This document shows, piece after piece, positions 1-8,359 of a stretch of 64,000 nucleotides of DNA. How positions within the stretch are numbered: position 1 is the first letter of the stretch; every line of letters starts with the position of its first letter. Made by a program: the position numbers and the translations under genes. Source of the DNA: Frateuria_A sp035944355 (lineage in GTDB: Bacteria; Pseudomonadota; Gammaproteobacteria; Xanthomonadales; Rhodanobacteraceae). The DNA is taken from contig NZ_DASZBH010000009.1 in the NCBI RefSeq assembly GCF_035944355.1, positions 1 through 64,000 on the forward strand. Direction: 5' to 3'. A model generated the notes under the pieces. That model ran no database searches and was not told where the DNA came from. It was given only the letters and a program-made list of their open reading frames with translations.

Positions 1-1
1 G

Positions 2-637
2 CGCATCGGCTACCACTTCATCTATCCCGGTGCCGGCTACGGCGGCTCGTGCTTTCCCAAGGACGTGCAGGCGCTGGAGCGCACCGCGCGCACGGTGGAC
101 TACCCGGCCCGGCTGCTGGGCGCGGTGGAGGCGGTCAACCAGGCGCAGAAGGGCAAGCTGTTCGAGCTGATCGAGCGGCACTACGGCGGGCAGCTGAAGG
201 GCAAGACGGTCGCCCTGTGGGGCCTGGCGTTCAAGCCCAACACCGACGACATGCGCGAGGCCTCCAGCCGGCGGCTGATGGAACAGCTGTGGGCGGCGGG
301 CGCCCGGGTGCGCGCGTTCGATCCGGAGGCGCGCAACGAAACCCGCCGCCTCTACGGCGAGCGGGCGGACCTCACCCTGTGCGAGGACGCCTACGAGGCC
401 CTGGAAGGGGCCGACGTGCTGGCGATCGTGACCGAGTGGAAGGCGTTCCGTGCGCCGGACCTGGCGCGCATCCGCAGCACGCTCAAGGAGCCGGCGGTGT
501 TCGACGGGCGCAACCTGTACGACCCGGCGCAGGTGGAGGAGGCGGGGTTGGCCTACTACGGGATCGGGCGCGGGCGCTCGCTGGCGTCGGTTGCGCTGCC
601 GTCGGCAGCCGCGCTGCGGCCTGCGGCCACGGCCTGA
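2..637 (+). CDS. ugd: UDP-glucose 6-dehydrogenase, C-terminal part (partial, 5' end outside window)
   Basis: Only the last 211 residues are present. They begin just before the active-site motif GGSCFPKD (catalytic Cys at visible residue 17), continue through the dimerisation helix and end in the UDP-binding domain with the FKPNTDD motif. The family oxidises UDP-glucose to UDP-glucuronate with two NAD+ in the cytoplasm. The position immediately before the polysaccharide genes suggests that it supplies glucuronate, or a sugar derived from it, to the polymer. GDP-mannose dehydrogenase belongs to the same superfamily and has similar motifs, so the exact substrate is inferred. The reading frame enters from the left edge with no break. 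Confidence 0.88.
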   Translation, partial: RIGYHFIYPGAGYGGSCFPKDVQALERTARTVDYPARLLGAVEAVNQAQKGKLFELIERHYGGQLKGKTVALWGLAFKPNTDDMREASSRRLMEQLWAAGARVRAFDPEARNETRRLYGERADLTLCEDAYEALEGADVLAIVTEWKAFRAPDLARIRSTLKEPAVFDGRNLYDPAQVEEAGLAYYGIGRGRSLASVALPSAAALRPAATA

Positions 638-690
638 ACAGGGCCGCCTGCCGTCGCCCGGTCGCCGGGCGGCGGCGGGCCGCTCTCTTG

Positions 691-718
691 CGAAGCGGCA
701 TCCGCGGGTGCCGCTTCG
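691..718 (+). terminator. Hairpin after ugd, terminator-like without a T-tract
   Basis: A perfect 10-bp stem (CGAAGCGGCA / TGCCGCTTCG) with an 8-nt loop lies 53 bp after the ugd stop. No run of T follows, so it may be a weak terminator or an mRNA-stabilising hairpin separating ugd from the next gene. Confidence 0.45.
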
Positions 719-769
719 TGCCGCCCAGGCCCGCGTACGCCACTCCCGCCCATAGCCAGGACGCACCCC

Positions 770-1987
770 GTGAAACGCTTCTACCTTTCCGGACAGCGCA
801 CGTTCCGCAACCGAGGTTGCGAGGCGATCGTGCGCAGTACGGTCGCCCTGCTCAGGGACCAGTTCGGCGACGTTGAAGTGCTGGTGCCGTCGATCAGCAT
901 CGCGCGCGACAGCGCGCAATGGCCCGGCGCCGCCGAGCATGGCGTGCGCTTCGTGCGGGCCTATCTGCCGCCGCCGGCGCGCTACTGGGTGCAACTGCAA
1001 AGCCTGCCGCTGCCGCTGATCAAGCGCGCCGGCTGGCCTTTTCCGATGCCGCGCTGGCTACGCCGCCAGCTGGAGAGCGTCGATGCCGTGCTCGCCGTGG
1101 GCGGCGACAACTATTCGCTCGACTACCGCATCCCCACGCCGATCATGAGCGTCGACGGCTGGGCCATGGACATGGGCAAGCCGGTGATCCTGTGGGGCGC
1201 TTCGGTCGGGCCGTTCGAGCGCGAGCCGGAGTTCATCGAGCCGGTGACGCGCCATCTGGCGCGCATGCACTTCGTGGCCACCGGCGAATCGATGAGCCAC
1301 GACTACCTGATCCACAAGCTCGGCCTGCGCAACGTGATCCGCATGGCCGAGCCCTCGTTCTTGCTCGCCAAGGAGCCGGTGGACCTCACGCCCTTCTGGC
1401 CCAGCGGCGAGGGCCACGTGCTGGGGCTCAACGTCAGCCGCCTGGTCGAGCGGCACAGGCGGCGCGGCAGAAACGTGCATGCGGAACTGGAAGCGTTTGT
1501 CCGCTACGCCGTGAAGGAGCACAGGCTGGGCGTGCTGCTGATCCCGCATGCCGACCCGCTGCGCGAGGACGCGCAAGGCGGCGACGCGTGCTACATGGCA
1601 CCGCTGCTGGAACGGCTGGCCGATCTGGGGGGTGCGGTGCGGATGATGCCCAACACCTTCAATGCGGCGCAGACCAAGTACGTCATCAGCTATCTGCGCT
1701 TCTTCGTCGGCGCGCGCGCGCACGCCGTGATCGCCGCGCTGTCCAGCGGCGTGCCGACCGTATCCATCGCCTACAGCGTCAAGGCCTGCGGCATCAATCG
1801 CGACCTCTTCGGCAGCCAGGAAACGGTGCTGCAGGCGCGCAACCTGTCCATGCGGACGCTGCGCGAATCGCTGGAGCGGCTGGTGCAGCGCGAGGACGCC
1901 CTGCGCGACCTGCTCGGGCAGCGCCTGGTCGAATCCCAGCTGGCCGCGCGCGCCGCCGCCGCGCGCATTTCCGACTGCCTGTGTTGA
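770..1987 (+). CDS. Polysaccharide pyruvyl transferase family protein
   Basis: This 405-residue protein has the look of the PF04230 family (CsaB/WcaK/AmsJ): an N-terminal NRGCEA segment in place of the usual NxGDxA, a central VGGDNYSLDY and WGASVGPF motif, and the C-terminal SYLRFFVGARAHAVIAALSSGVPTVSI signature with its family-typical RxH and SGVP elements. Members transfer pyruvate from phosphoenolpyruvate to form ketals on exported sugars. The start is GTG with an AGGA about 9 bp upstream. It is the first gene of a tight run of polysaccharide genes; the next gene starts 14 bp after its stop. Acceptor sugar unknown. Confidence 0.86.
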   Translation: MKRFYLSGQRTFRNRGCEAIVRSTVALLRDQFGDVEVLVPSISIARDSAQWPGAAEHGVRFVRAYLPPPARYWVQLQSLPLPLIKRAGWPFPMPRWLRRQLESVDAVLAVGGDNYSLDYRIPTPIMSVDGWAMDMGKPVILWGASVGPFEREPEFIEPVTRHLARMHFVATGESMSHDYLIHKLGLRNVIRMAEPSFLLAKEPVDLTPFWPSGEGHVLGLNVSRLVERHRRRGRNVHAELEAFVRYAVKEHRLGVLLIPHADPLREDAQGGDACYMAPLLERLADLGGAVRMMPNTFNAAQTKYVISYLRFFVGARAHAVIAALSSGVPTVSIAYSVKACGINRDLFGSQETVLQARNLSMRTLRESLERLVQREDALRDLLGQRLVESQLAARAAAARISDCLC

Positions 1988-2001
1988 ATACCGGAGCAAC
2001 C

Positions 2002-2925
2002 ATGCAAGCGAACAACGAAGTGGACAAGCCGCACATCGGCCCGAGCACGATCGGGCTGGCGCCTGCCGGCGGCGCCGCCGCACCGCGCCAGGTCGCGCCG
2101 GTGAGCGTGGTGGTGCCCTGCTATCGCTGCGCCGACACGATCGGGCCGGCGGTCGCTTCGGTGGCTGCGCAGGCGCTGATCCCGGCCGAAGTGCTGCTGG
2201 TCGACGACTGCAGCGGCGACGGCACGCTCGAGCGCCTGCATGAAGTGGCGCGCGGCTATCCGGTCGGGTGGGTCAAGGTGCTGACGCTGCCGCGCAATGG
2301 CGGTCCCTCCGCCGCGCGCAACCTCGGCTGGGCTCATGCGCGCCAGACCTACGTGGCGTTCCTGGATGCCGATGACACCTGGCATCCGGAGAAGCTCTCG
2401 ATCCAGATGAAGGCGCTGGCGGAGGATCCGCAGATCGCCCTGATCGCTCATTCGATGAACGTGCAGTCGCGCACGCAACCGCCGCCGGTGGTGCGCTATC
2501 CGGTCACGGTGCGGGTGCTGCCCCCGAAGCTTCCTTTGCTGGGCAGTCCCTTCCCGACGGCATCGATCGTGCTGCGGCGCGACCTGCCTTTCCGCTTCGA
2601 CGAGAACCGCCGCCGCGCCGAGGACTTCATGCTGTGGGCGCAGGTGCTCCTTTCGGGCCACCGCTGCGCACGCATCGATCCGGTGCTGGCCTCGTGGCAC
2701 AAGGCGCCCTTCGGTGTCGGGGGCTTGAGCGGCGACATGCCGGCGATGTACGCCGCCGCGCGCGACGTCCGCCGCAGCCTGCACGCGCTGGGGCTGTTGA
2801 GCTGGCCGCGGATGCGCGCGGCCGACGCGCTCAGCCTGCTCCGCTACGGCCGGCGCATCGTGCTGACCCGCGCACGGCGATTCTCCGCCCGTCCACAAGC
2901 CGTTCCTCTAGACCAGGCGAGTTGA
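2002..2925 (+). CDS. Glycosyltransferase family 2 (GT-A fold)
   Basis: The 307-residue protein begins its fold with PVSVVVPCYRC near residue 35 and has the nucleotide/metal motif LDADDTW (Asp122, 124, 125), both typical of GT2 enzymes that transfer a sugar from a nucleotide sugar at the cytoplasmic membrane face. No membrane segment is obvious. ATG at 2002 is preceded by CCGGAG; an open frame extends upstream but overlaps the pyruvyl transferase gene and is not coding. It is clearly paralogous to the protein at 12493-13383 (shared PVSVV-PCYRC, VAS-AAQ, PAE-LLV-D, NGGPS-ARN blocks), so the locus has duplicated this enzyme. Donor and acceptor unknown. Confidence 0.9.
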   Translation: MQANNEVDKPHIGPSTIGLAPAGGAAAPRQVAPVSVVVPCYRCADTIGPAVASVAAQALIPAEVLLVDDCSGDGTLERLHEVARGYPVGWVKVLTLPRNGGPSAARNLGWAHARQTYVAFLDADDTWHPEKLSIQMKALAEDPQIALIAHSMNVQSRTQPPPVVRYPVTVRVLPPKLPLLGSPFPTASIVLRRDLPFRFDENRRRAEDFMLWAQVLLSGHRCARIDPVLASWHKAPFGVGGLSGDMPAMYAAARDVRRSLHALGLLSWPRMRAADALSLLRYGRRIVLTRARRFSARPQAVPLDQAS

Positions 2926-2930
2926 ACACC

Positions 2931-3977
2931 ATGGAACAGACCCTTGCACTGAACGACACCCCGTCCAGCACCAACGCCCGCGTCCTGCTCGGGCTGATGA
3001 TGGTCGCGGCGCTGGTCGTGTTCATCGACATGGCCGTGGGCACCCGCGGCATAGACATCGGCACCGACACGCCGGTGTATGCCGGCCTGTACCAATCGAT
3101 GACCCATCATGGCCTGGTGCAGAGCCGCTTCGAGCCGGTTTTCTATTACCTCACCGCGGCCATCGCCGGCCTGGGCGTCAGCCTGACCACCTACCAGAGC
3201 GTGCTGTTCCTGGTGATGATCGGCACCGTGTTGGTGGCCAGCCGCCGCTACCACGACTATCTGCAGAGCCAGACGAGCTACATGACCTTCCTGGTCGCCG
3301 CGCTGTTGTTTCTGTTCGTCTCGCCGGTCATGTCCAACGCCTCGATCAACGTGGTGCGCCAGGGGCTGGCCTCGCTGCTGGTCTTCACCGCGTTGCTGGC
3401 CTTTCACCAGCGGCAGTGGCGCGCCTTCTTTTTGTGGGGCTTGCTGGCGGCCGGCTTCCACTACTCGGCGTTCCTGTACCTGATGTTCGCGCCGGTGCTG
3501 CTGCTCAAGCCGAAGCTGCAGCGCGCGCTGGGAATCTGCGCCTTCCTCGCCTATTGCAGCGGCCTGACCATGGTGCTGGTGAGGGCGCTGGTGCCCGCCA
3601 TGTACACGCTGTTGATGGCCTACGAGGGCGGCACCAACTACAAGACCGGCGTGCGACTGGATTTCGCGGTGTTCTCGCTGTTCTGGTACCTGCTGCCCTT
3701 CATCGTCGCCCCGTTGGTGCACGAGCCGGTGCGCGATCGCATCAAACGCAGCACGGCCATCTACCTGGTGCTCATGCTGCCGTTCTTCGCCGTGGGCTGG
3801 GGCACGTTCTCCAACCGCTATCTCTTGCCGGCGTGGCTGTCGGCTTCGCTGATCGTGGCGGCGATCTGCTGCGACAACCGTTTTTCGCCGCTTCGCAATC
3901 CGGTCGTGTTGCGCCTGGGCCTGCTGGCCGCCACGGGGCTCTTCTACTTCTACGTGACGCGCGGCATCGTGGTCTGA
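2931..3977 (+). CDS. EpsG-like polysaccharide polymerase (Wzy-type membrane protein)
   Basis: The 348-residue protein is strongly hydrophobic with about ten membrane segments starting at residue 16. It has the RGIDIGTDTPVY motif after the first segment and an NVVRQGLA motif near the middle, which are typical of the EpsG family (PF14897) of Wzy-like polymerases. Such proteins join lipid-linked repeat units on the periplasmic face. ATG at 2931 follows the previous stop by only 5 bp (the GAGTTGAACACC region supplies a weak ribosome site), so it is cotranscribed with the GT2 gene. The assignment rests on topology, motifs and context. Confidence 0.82.
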   Translation: MEQTLALNDTPSSTNARVLLGLMMVAALVVFIDMAVGTRGIDIGTDTPVYAGLYQSMTHHGLVQSRFEPVFYYLTAAIAGLGVSLTTYQSVLFLVMIGTVLVASRRYHDYLQSQTSYMTFLVAALLFLFVSPVMSNASINVVRQGLASLLVFTALLAFHQRQWRAFFLWGLLAAGFHYSAFLYLMFAPVLLLKPKLQRALGICAFLAYCSGLTMVLVRALVPAMYTLLMAYEGGTNYKTGVRLDFAVFSLFWYLLPFIVAPLVHEPVRDRIKRSTAIYLVLMLPFFAVGWGTFSNRYLLPAWLSASLIVAAICCDNRFSPLRNPVVLRLGLLAATGLFYFYVTRGIVV

Positions 3978-3980
3978 CCC

Positions 3981-4006
3981 GCAGCCCGCCGCTGGCGGCG
4001 GGCTGC
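3981..4006. repeat. Strong intergenic hairpin between polymerase and PP-loop gene
   Basis: A perfect 12-bp inverted repeat (GCAGCCCGCCGC / GCGGCGGGCTGC) with 2 central bases starts 4 bp after the EpsG-like stop. There is no T-tract. The sequence right after it (GTCCATACGGCCGG) recurs in altered form at about 14413-14446, suggesting a repeated intergenic element rather than a simple terminator. Confidence 0.55.
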
Positions 4007-4095
4007 GTCCATACGGCCGGGCGAGTTGCGTGCGCCGGCCGCAAACCCGCCACGCGGTCTGTTGTGGCCGCGCGACGTTTAATGAAGGTGGGCTC

Positions 4096-7000
4096 ATGAC
4101 AGTCACCATCGAAGTTCCTGCCGCGGCGACGGGGCGCCGCATCCAGATCGGCCTTTCACCGCACCAGGGAATACCGGACTTCGCGCCGCTGGCCGACTAT
4201 CCGGGTGGCGCCGCGGCGCTGGACCTGGTCTCGGTGGCCGACCTGCTGCGCAACTCGTTCGTCTATCCGCCGCACACGATCTTCAAGGACGTCAAGGTCG
4301 CCACCACCGGCTTCGATCCGTCGCAGGACCTGTATGACAGCCCGCGCTTCCATTTCGCCCGCCAGTCGGCCGCCGCGACGTCGCGGCCGGCCGCGGCCGC
4401 GGTGGACATGCACGAACTGGTGGACACCTACCACCGCCTGCTGTGCGAGGCGGTGACCGACAGCTGTTCGGCGATGCGCTCGCCCTGGCTGCTGCAAAGT
4501 GGCGGCAAGGACTCCACCTCGATGGCCATCGCGGTGGCGCAGGTCCGGCCGCAGACCACCTGCGTGACCTACTTGGGTGGTTCGGAAGAGAACGAAGTAG
4601 CCTCCGCGCGCCTGGTGGCGCGCCGGCTCGGGCTACGTCACGAGTCGCTGGTGTGCGATCCGGCCCGCGCCTACGAGCGTTACCTGGCGATGGTGCCGCG
4701 GATGCCGCTGCTCACCGCCGATTTCGCCGTGCTCTCCTACGCGGACCTGGCCACCGAGATCCTCGCCAGCGGTGGCGACGGCATCGTCGACGCACTCGGC
4801 TCGGATCCGTACTTCGGCGTGCCGGCGCCCTGGCAGCAGCGGATGCTCGGCCTGCTCGCGCGCGGCCTGCGCCTGCCGCCAGGGGTGTTCCGTTCCAGCC
4901 TGGTCGGGCGCAACTTCAAGCTCTGCTACGCGCTGGGCACCCTGCAGATGGATGCGTTCGAGCGCTTCTACGCCGGCTCGCGCTTCACCGACGCCGAGGT
5001 CGATGCACTGTTCGGCCGGCCGGTCGCCGACCGCTCCCGCCAGCGGCTGGAGCTGTTCCGCGCGGACATCGCCGCGGCCAGGACACAGGAGGCGCGCCGC
5101 CGCGTGTCGGCCACGATCGTGGAGGCGGCGATCTTCGGCAAGGGCATGTATGCCGCCAGTGCGCTGGGCCTGCGGCTTGCCTATCCGTATTGCGAGGCGC
5201 CGCTGTGCGACTGGGTGTTCAACCGGGTGCCCGACGAGTACCTGATGGCGCCGGACGGCACCAACAAGGTGCTGGTACGCAAGCACATCGCGCGTTATTT
5301 CCAGCAGTTGCCCTACGTGCAGCACAAGGGCTCGTTCCGCTTCGACCTGTGTGGCCTGGCGCATCAGCGTTTCGACCAGGTGTACGACTTCGCCAGGCAG
5401 GCGCAGCCGCTGTTGCCGGGGGCGCCGCGCTGGCTGGAGGCGCATCGCCACCAGCTTGGCAACAAGTACTTCGCCTCCAAGTTCTACCTGCTGGCGATCG
5501 TGTTGCCCTGGCTGCTCGATCGCATGAAGACGGCGCAGGTTTCCACGGCGGCGCGCTTCGAACCCGCGCCACGTGAACGCGCGCAAACGCCGGAAAACGA
5601 GGCGCCCCCGGGCGCGATGTTTTCACCCGGCGATGGCAAACGCACTGATATCTGGAACGCATCGGGCAGCACGCTGGCGACGACGCAAGCCGTTCGGCGA
5701 CCAGCCCCTGCTGCCAACCGATCCCCTGGATACGAAGCCGACGCCATGCCCACCCCTGCAGTTGCACTGCATCCCGACCGCCGCATCAAGCTCAGCACCT
5801 CTCCCTACCGAGGGGAGGTGGACTTCACGCCGCTGTCCCGGCTGGGTGGCGGCCATCCGCTGGACCCGGTCTCGATCGCCGACCTGTTGCGCAACGCCTT
5901 CGTCTATCCGCCGCATTCGATCTACCGCGACGTGAAGGTGGCCAGCCTCGGCTTCGACCCGGACCGCGACCTGCACACCTCGCCCGAATACACCTTCGCT
6001 TACCGCTCCTCGCCCGCGCCGTCCCGTCCGGCGGAGCAGGCGGTGGACGAGGGCACGCTGGTGGAGACCTATCACCGCCTGCTGTGCGAAGCGGTGACCT
6101 GCTCCACCGCCGGCATGCATTCGCCCTGGCTCCTGCAGAGCGGCGGCAAGGATTCCACCTCGCTGGCGATCGCGGCGGCCGAGACGAGGCCCGATACGCA
6201 TTGCCTGACCTACCTGGGCGGGCGCGAAGAAGACGAGGTGACCTCGGCTCGCGCGGTCGCGCGCCAGCTCGGCCTGCGCCACCAAGCCCTGGTATGCAAG
6301 CCGGCACGGGCGTACGACCGCTACCTGGCGATGGTGCCGCGCATGCCGCTGCTCTCGGCCGACTTCGCCCTGCTTTCCTACGCCGACCTGACCACCGAGA
6401 TCGCGCAGGCCGGCGGCGACGGCGTCATCGACGGCCTGGGTTCGGACATTTATTTCGGCACGCCGGTGGATCTCAAGCGCAAGCTGCTCACCCGCCTGGC
6501 GCGCAGCGTGCGTCTTCCGGCGCGGCTGCTCGATGCGCGGCCGATCAACCGCAGCTTCGCCGCCTGCTTCGTGCTGGCGACGCTGGGAATGGATCCGTTC
6601 GAGCGCTATTTCCCGGGCTCGCGATTCAGCGACGCCGAGGTCGACCGCCTGCTCGGCCGGCCGGTGGCCGCGCAATCACGCCAGCGCCTGCAGGTGTTCC
6701 GCGAGGAGCTGGCGGCCACGCGCACCGCCGAGGCGCGCAAGCGCGTCTCGGCCGCCATCGCCGAGGCGGCCGCCGCCTTCCCCAAGGGGCAGTACACGAC
6801 GACCGCGCTCGGGCTGCGCCAGGCCTACCCGTTCTGCGACGCGCGGCTGCGCGAGTGGGTCTACCGCGAGGTGCCCGATTCGCAGCTGATCGACCGCGAC
6901 GGCCACAACAAGCCGCTGGTGCGCAAGCACATCGCGCGGCGCTTCGCCGAACTGCCGTACGTCAAGGCCAAGGGCAGCTTCCGCTTCGACCTGTGCGGCC

Positions 7001-7206
7001 TGGCCGCCGAGCGCTTCGAGCAGGTGCACGCTTTCGCGGTCGAGGCGCGCGACCTGCTCCCGGGCGCAACGCGATGGCTGGAGGCGCACCGCGGCCGCAT
7101 GGAGAACAAGTTCTTCGCTTCGAAGTTCTACCTGCTGGCGATCACCTTGCCCTGGCTGCTCAGCCGCGCGGATGCCGGCTTTCCGGTCCCGGAGGAACAT
7201 GCATGA
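4096..7206 (+). CDS. Tandem two-module asparagine-synthetase-like PP-loop protein
   Basis: One unbroken frame of 1036 residues contains two homologous modules. Module 1 is about residues 1-478 and module 2 about residues 551-1036, separated by a Pro/Ala/Arg-rich linker of about 70 residues. Each module has the ATP-pyrophosphatase loop SGGKDS (residues 135-140 and 682-687), a GSDxYFG element like the second ATP-binding motif of asparagine synthetases, and conserved ADLLRN-FVYPPH and KGSFRFDLCGLA blocks. The N-terminal glutaminase domain with Cys2 that asparagine synthetases use is absent, so ammonia or another amine would have to be the nucleophile, or the reaction differs. ATG at 4096 has AAGGTGGG upstream. 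The stop overlaps the next start (ATGA). Likely role, inferred from context: ATP-dependent amidation or amide-bond formation on the polysaccharide or on the beta-helix protein. Confidence 0.8.
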   Translation: MTVTIEVPAAATGRRIQIGLSPHQGIPDFAPLADYPGGAAALDLVSVADLLRNSFVYPPHTIFKDVKVATTGFDPSQDLYDSPRFHFARQSAAATSRPAAAAVDMHELVDTYHRLLCEAVTDSCSAMRSPWLLQSGGKDSTSMAIAVAQVRPQTTCVTYLGGSEENEVASARLVARRLGLRHESLVCDPARAYERYLAMVPRMPLLTADFAVLSYADLATEILASGGDGIVDALGSDPYFGVPAPWQQRMLGLLARGLRLPPGVFRSSLVGRNFKLCYALGTLQMDAFERFYAGSRFTDAEVDALFGRPVADRSRQRLELFRADIAAARTQEARRRVSATIVEAAIFGKGMYAASALGLRLAYPYCEAPLCDWVFNRVPDEYLMAPDGTNKVLVRKHIARYFQQLPYVQHKGSFRFDLCGLAHQRFDQVYDFARQAQPLLPGAPRWLEAHRHQLGNKYFASKFYLLAIVLPWLLDRMKTAQVSTAARFEPAPRERAQTPENEAPPGAMFSPGDGKRTDIWNASGSTLATTQAVRRPAPAANRSPGYEADAMPTPAVALHPDRRIKLSTSPYRGEVDFTPLSRLGGGHPLDPVSIADLLRNAFVYPPHSIYRDVKVASLGFDPDRDLHTSPEYTFAYRSSPAPSRPAEQAVDEGTLVETYHRLLCEAVTCSTAGMHSPWLLQSGGKDSTSLAIAAAETRPDTHCLTYLGGREEDEVTSARAVARQLGLRHQALVCKPARAYDRYLAMVPRMPLLSADFALLSYADLTTEIAQAGGDGVIDGLGSDIYFGTPVDLKRKLLTRLARSVRLPARLLDARPINRSFAACFVLATLGMDPFERYFPGSRFSDAEVDRLLGRPVAAQSRQRLQVFREELAATRTAEARKRVSAAIAEAAAAFPKGQYTTTALGLRQAYPFCDARLREWVYREVPDSQLIDRDGHNKPLVRKHIARRFAELPYVKAKGSFRFDLCGLAAERFEQVHAFAVEARDLLPGATRWLEAHRGRMENKFFASKFYLLAITLPWLLSRADAGFPVPEEHA

Positions 7207-8312
7207 CTCACCATGACGAAGCCGCTCGCCGCGCGTTCCTGCGCCGCACCCTGGCCCTGTCCGCGGCGACGCTGCTGGCGCCGGTCTCCTATCGTGCGGC
7301 GGCCAGCAACAAAGTCATCGACGTACGCAACAAGGGCGCGCGCGGCAATGGCAACGACGACGACACTGCAGCCATCCAGGCGGCGATCGATGCGCTGCCC
7401 GCCAGCGGCGGCACGGTGCACGTGCCTGCGGGTAACTACATGGTCGATGCCTCCAATGCGATCAATCTGCGCTCCAACGTGCGCCTGGAGATGGCGCCGG
7501 ATGCCCAGTTGACCGCGATTCCCAATGCGCTCAAGCGCTACCATGTCATCAAGGTGTGGGACGCGGACAACGTGCAGATCGTCGGCGGCCGCATAGTCGG
7601 CGAGCGCGAACAGCACCAGGACGTCCAGGGCGAATGGGGCTACGGCATCAACATCACCGGCTCGCGCAACGTCACGGTCACCGGCACCCACATATCCGGC
7701 TGCTGGGGCGACGGCGTGCTGATCAGCGCCAAGGGCAAGGGTCCGGGCATGGAGATGGCTTCGGACATTACCTTGCAGAACGTGGTGTGCACCAACAACC
7801 GCCGCCAGGGCATGTCGCTGGGCCCATGCCAACGCGTGCGCATTCTCAATTGCACCTTCAGCGACACCGAGGGCACCAAGCCGCAGTCGGGCATCGACCT
7901 GGAGCCGATGGGGCAGGGCCAGGTCAGCGACGTATTGATCCAGGGCTGCACCATGAGCGGCAACAAGGGCTGCGGCGTGGAGGTCCACCGCAACGTGACG
8001 GGCCTGGTGATCCGCCAGTGCACCATTCGGGACAACTCCGGCTACGGCATCCTGGCGGTCGACATGGACAACCTGTGGGTCGACGACAACACCATCGCCA
8101 GCAACGGCATGAACGGGATCACGCTGGGCGGCCACACCAGTGACGTGAAGATCACCGGCAACACCCTATCGTCCAACAGCACGCGCTACCTGCACCGCGC
8201 GCTCAAGGCGATGGTTTCCGGTCCGCGCGGCGGCGACTCGCACCAGACCGACCTGCGCATCGACGACTCCACTTCCAACGTGCACGTGTCCGGCAACACC
8301 TTCGCTTCCTAG
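7203..8312 (+). CDS. Exported right-handed beta-helix protein (pectate-lyase superfamily), Tat-type signal
   Basis: The 369-residue protein starts with a twin-arginine-like signal (Arg9-Arg10 in RRAFLRR, then a hydrophobic stretch to about residue 34). After it comes the GARGNGNDDDTAAIQAAIDALPASGGTV entry strand typical of pectate lyase 3-like proteins (PF12708), then many short strands with NITGSxNVTVTG-type repeats forming a parallel beta-helix. Relatives bind, cleave or epimerise polysaccharides. It overlaps the preceding PP-loop gene by ATGA, so the two are translationally coupled. Two paralogues at 9631-10788 and 11206-12363 have Sec-type signals instead. Catalytic residues cannot be assigned by eye, so lyase, hydrolase or structural roles all remain open. 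Confidence 0.85.
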   Translation: MTHHDEAARRAFLRRTLALSAATLLAPVSYRAAASNKVIDVRNKGARGNGNDDDTAAIQAAIDALPASGGTVHVPAGNYMVDASNAINLRSNVRLEMAPDAQLTAIPNALKRYHVIKVWDADNVQIVGGRIVGEREQHQDVQGEWGYGINITGSRNVTVTGTHISGCWGDGVLISAKGKGPGMEMASDITLQNVVCTNNRRQGMSLGPCQRVRILNCTFSDTEGTKPQSGIDLEPMGQGQVSDVLIQGCTMSGNKGCGVEVHRNVTGLVIRQCTIRDNSGYGILAVDMDNLWVDDNTIASNGMNGITLGGHTSDVKITGNTLSSNSTRYLHRALKAMVSGPRGGDSHQTDLRIDDSTSNVHVSGNTFAS

Positions 8313-8359
8313 CGCGTCATGCGCGGGCTGGAGCACCAAAGCTAAGGGATTCCCAAGCG

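Noticed and set aside
919..2001. Upstream extension of the GT2 frame
   Set aside because: Overlaps the pyruvyl transferase gene in another frame and has no GT2 similarity; ATG 2002 begins the family sequence.
5530..5745. Idea that the double PP-loop gene is two genes joined by a sequencing error
   Set aside because: The frame is continuous through the linker with no stop in this frame, and there is no strong ribosome site before the in-frame ATG at 5746. Kept as a fusion, but listed as the main test of that finding.
5795..5820. Copy of the CTCTCC...GGAG palindrome inside the double PP-loop gene
   Set aside because: The codons here (SPYRGEVDF) align with module 1 (SPHQGIPDF) at the same place and almost the same length, so ordinary coding divergence explains the match better than insertion of a repeat.
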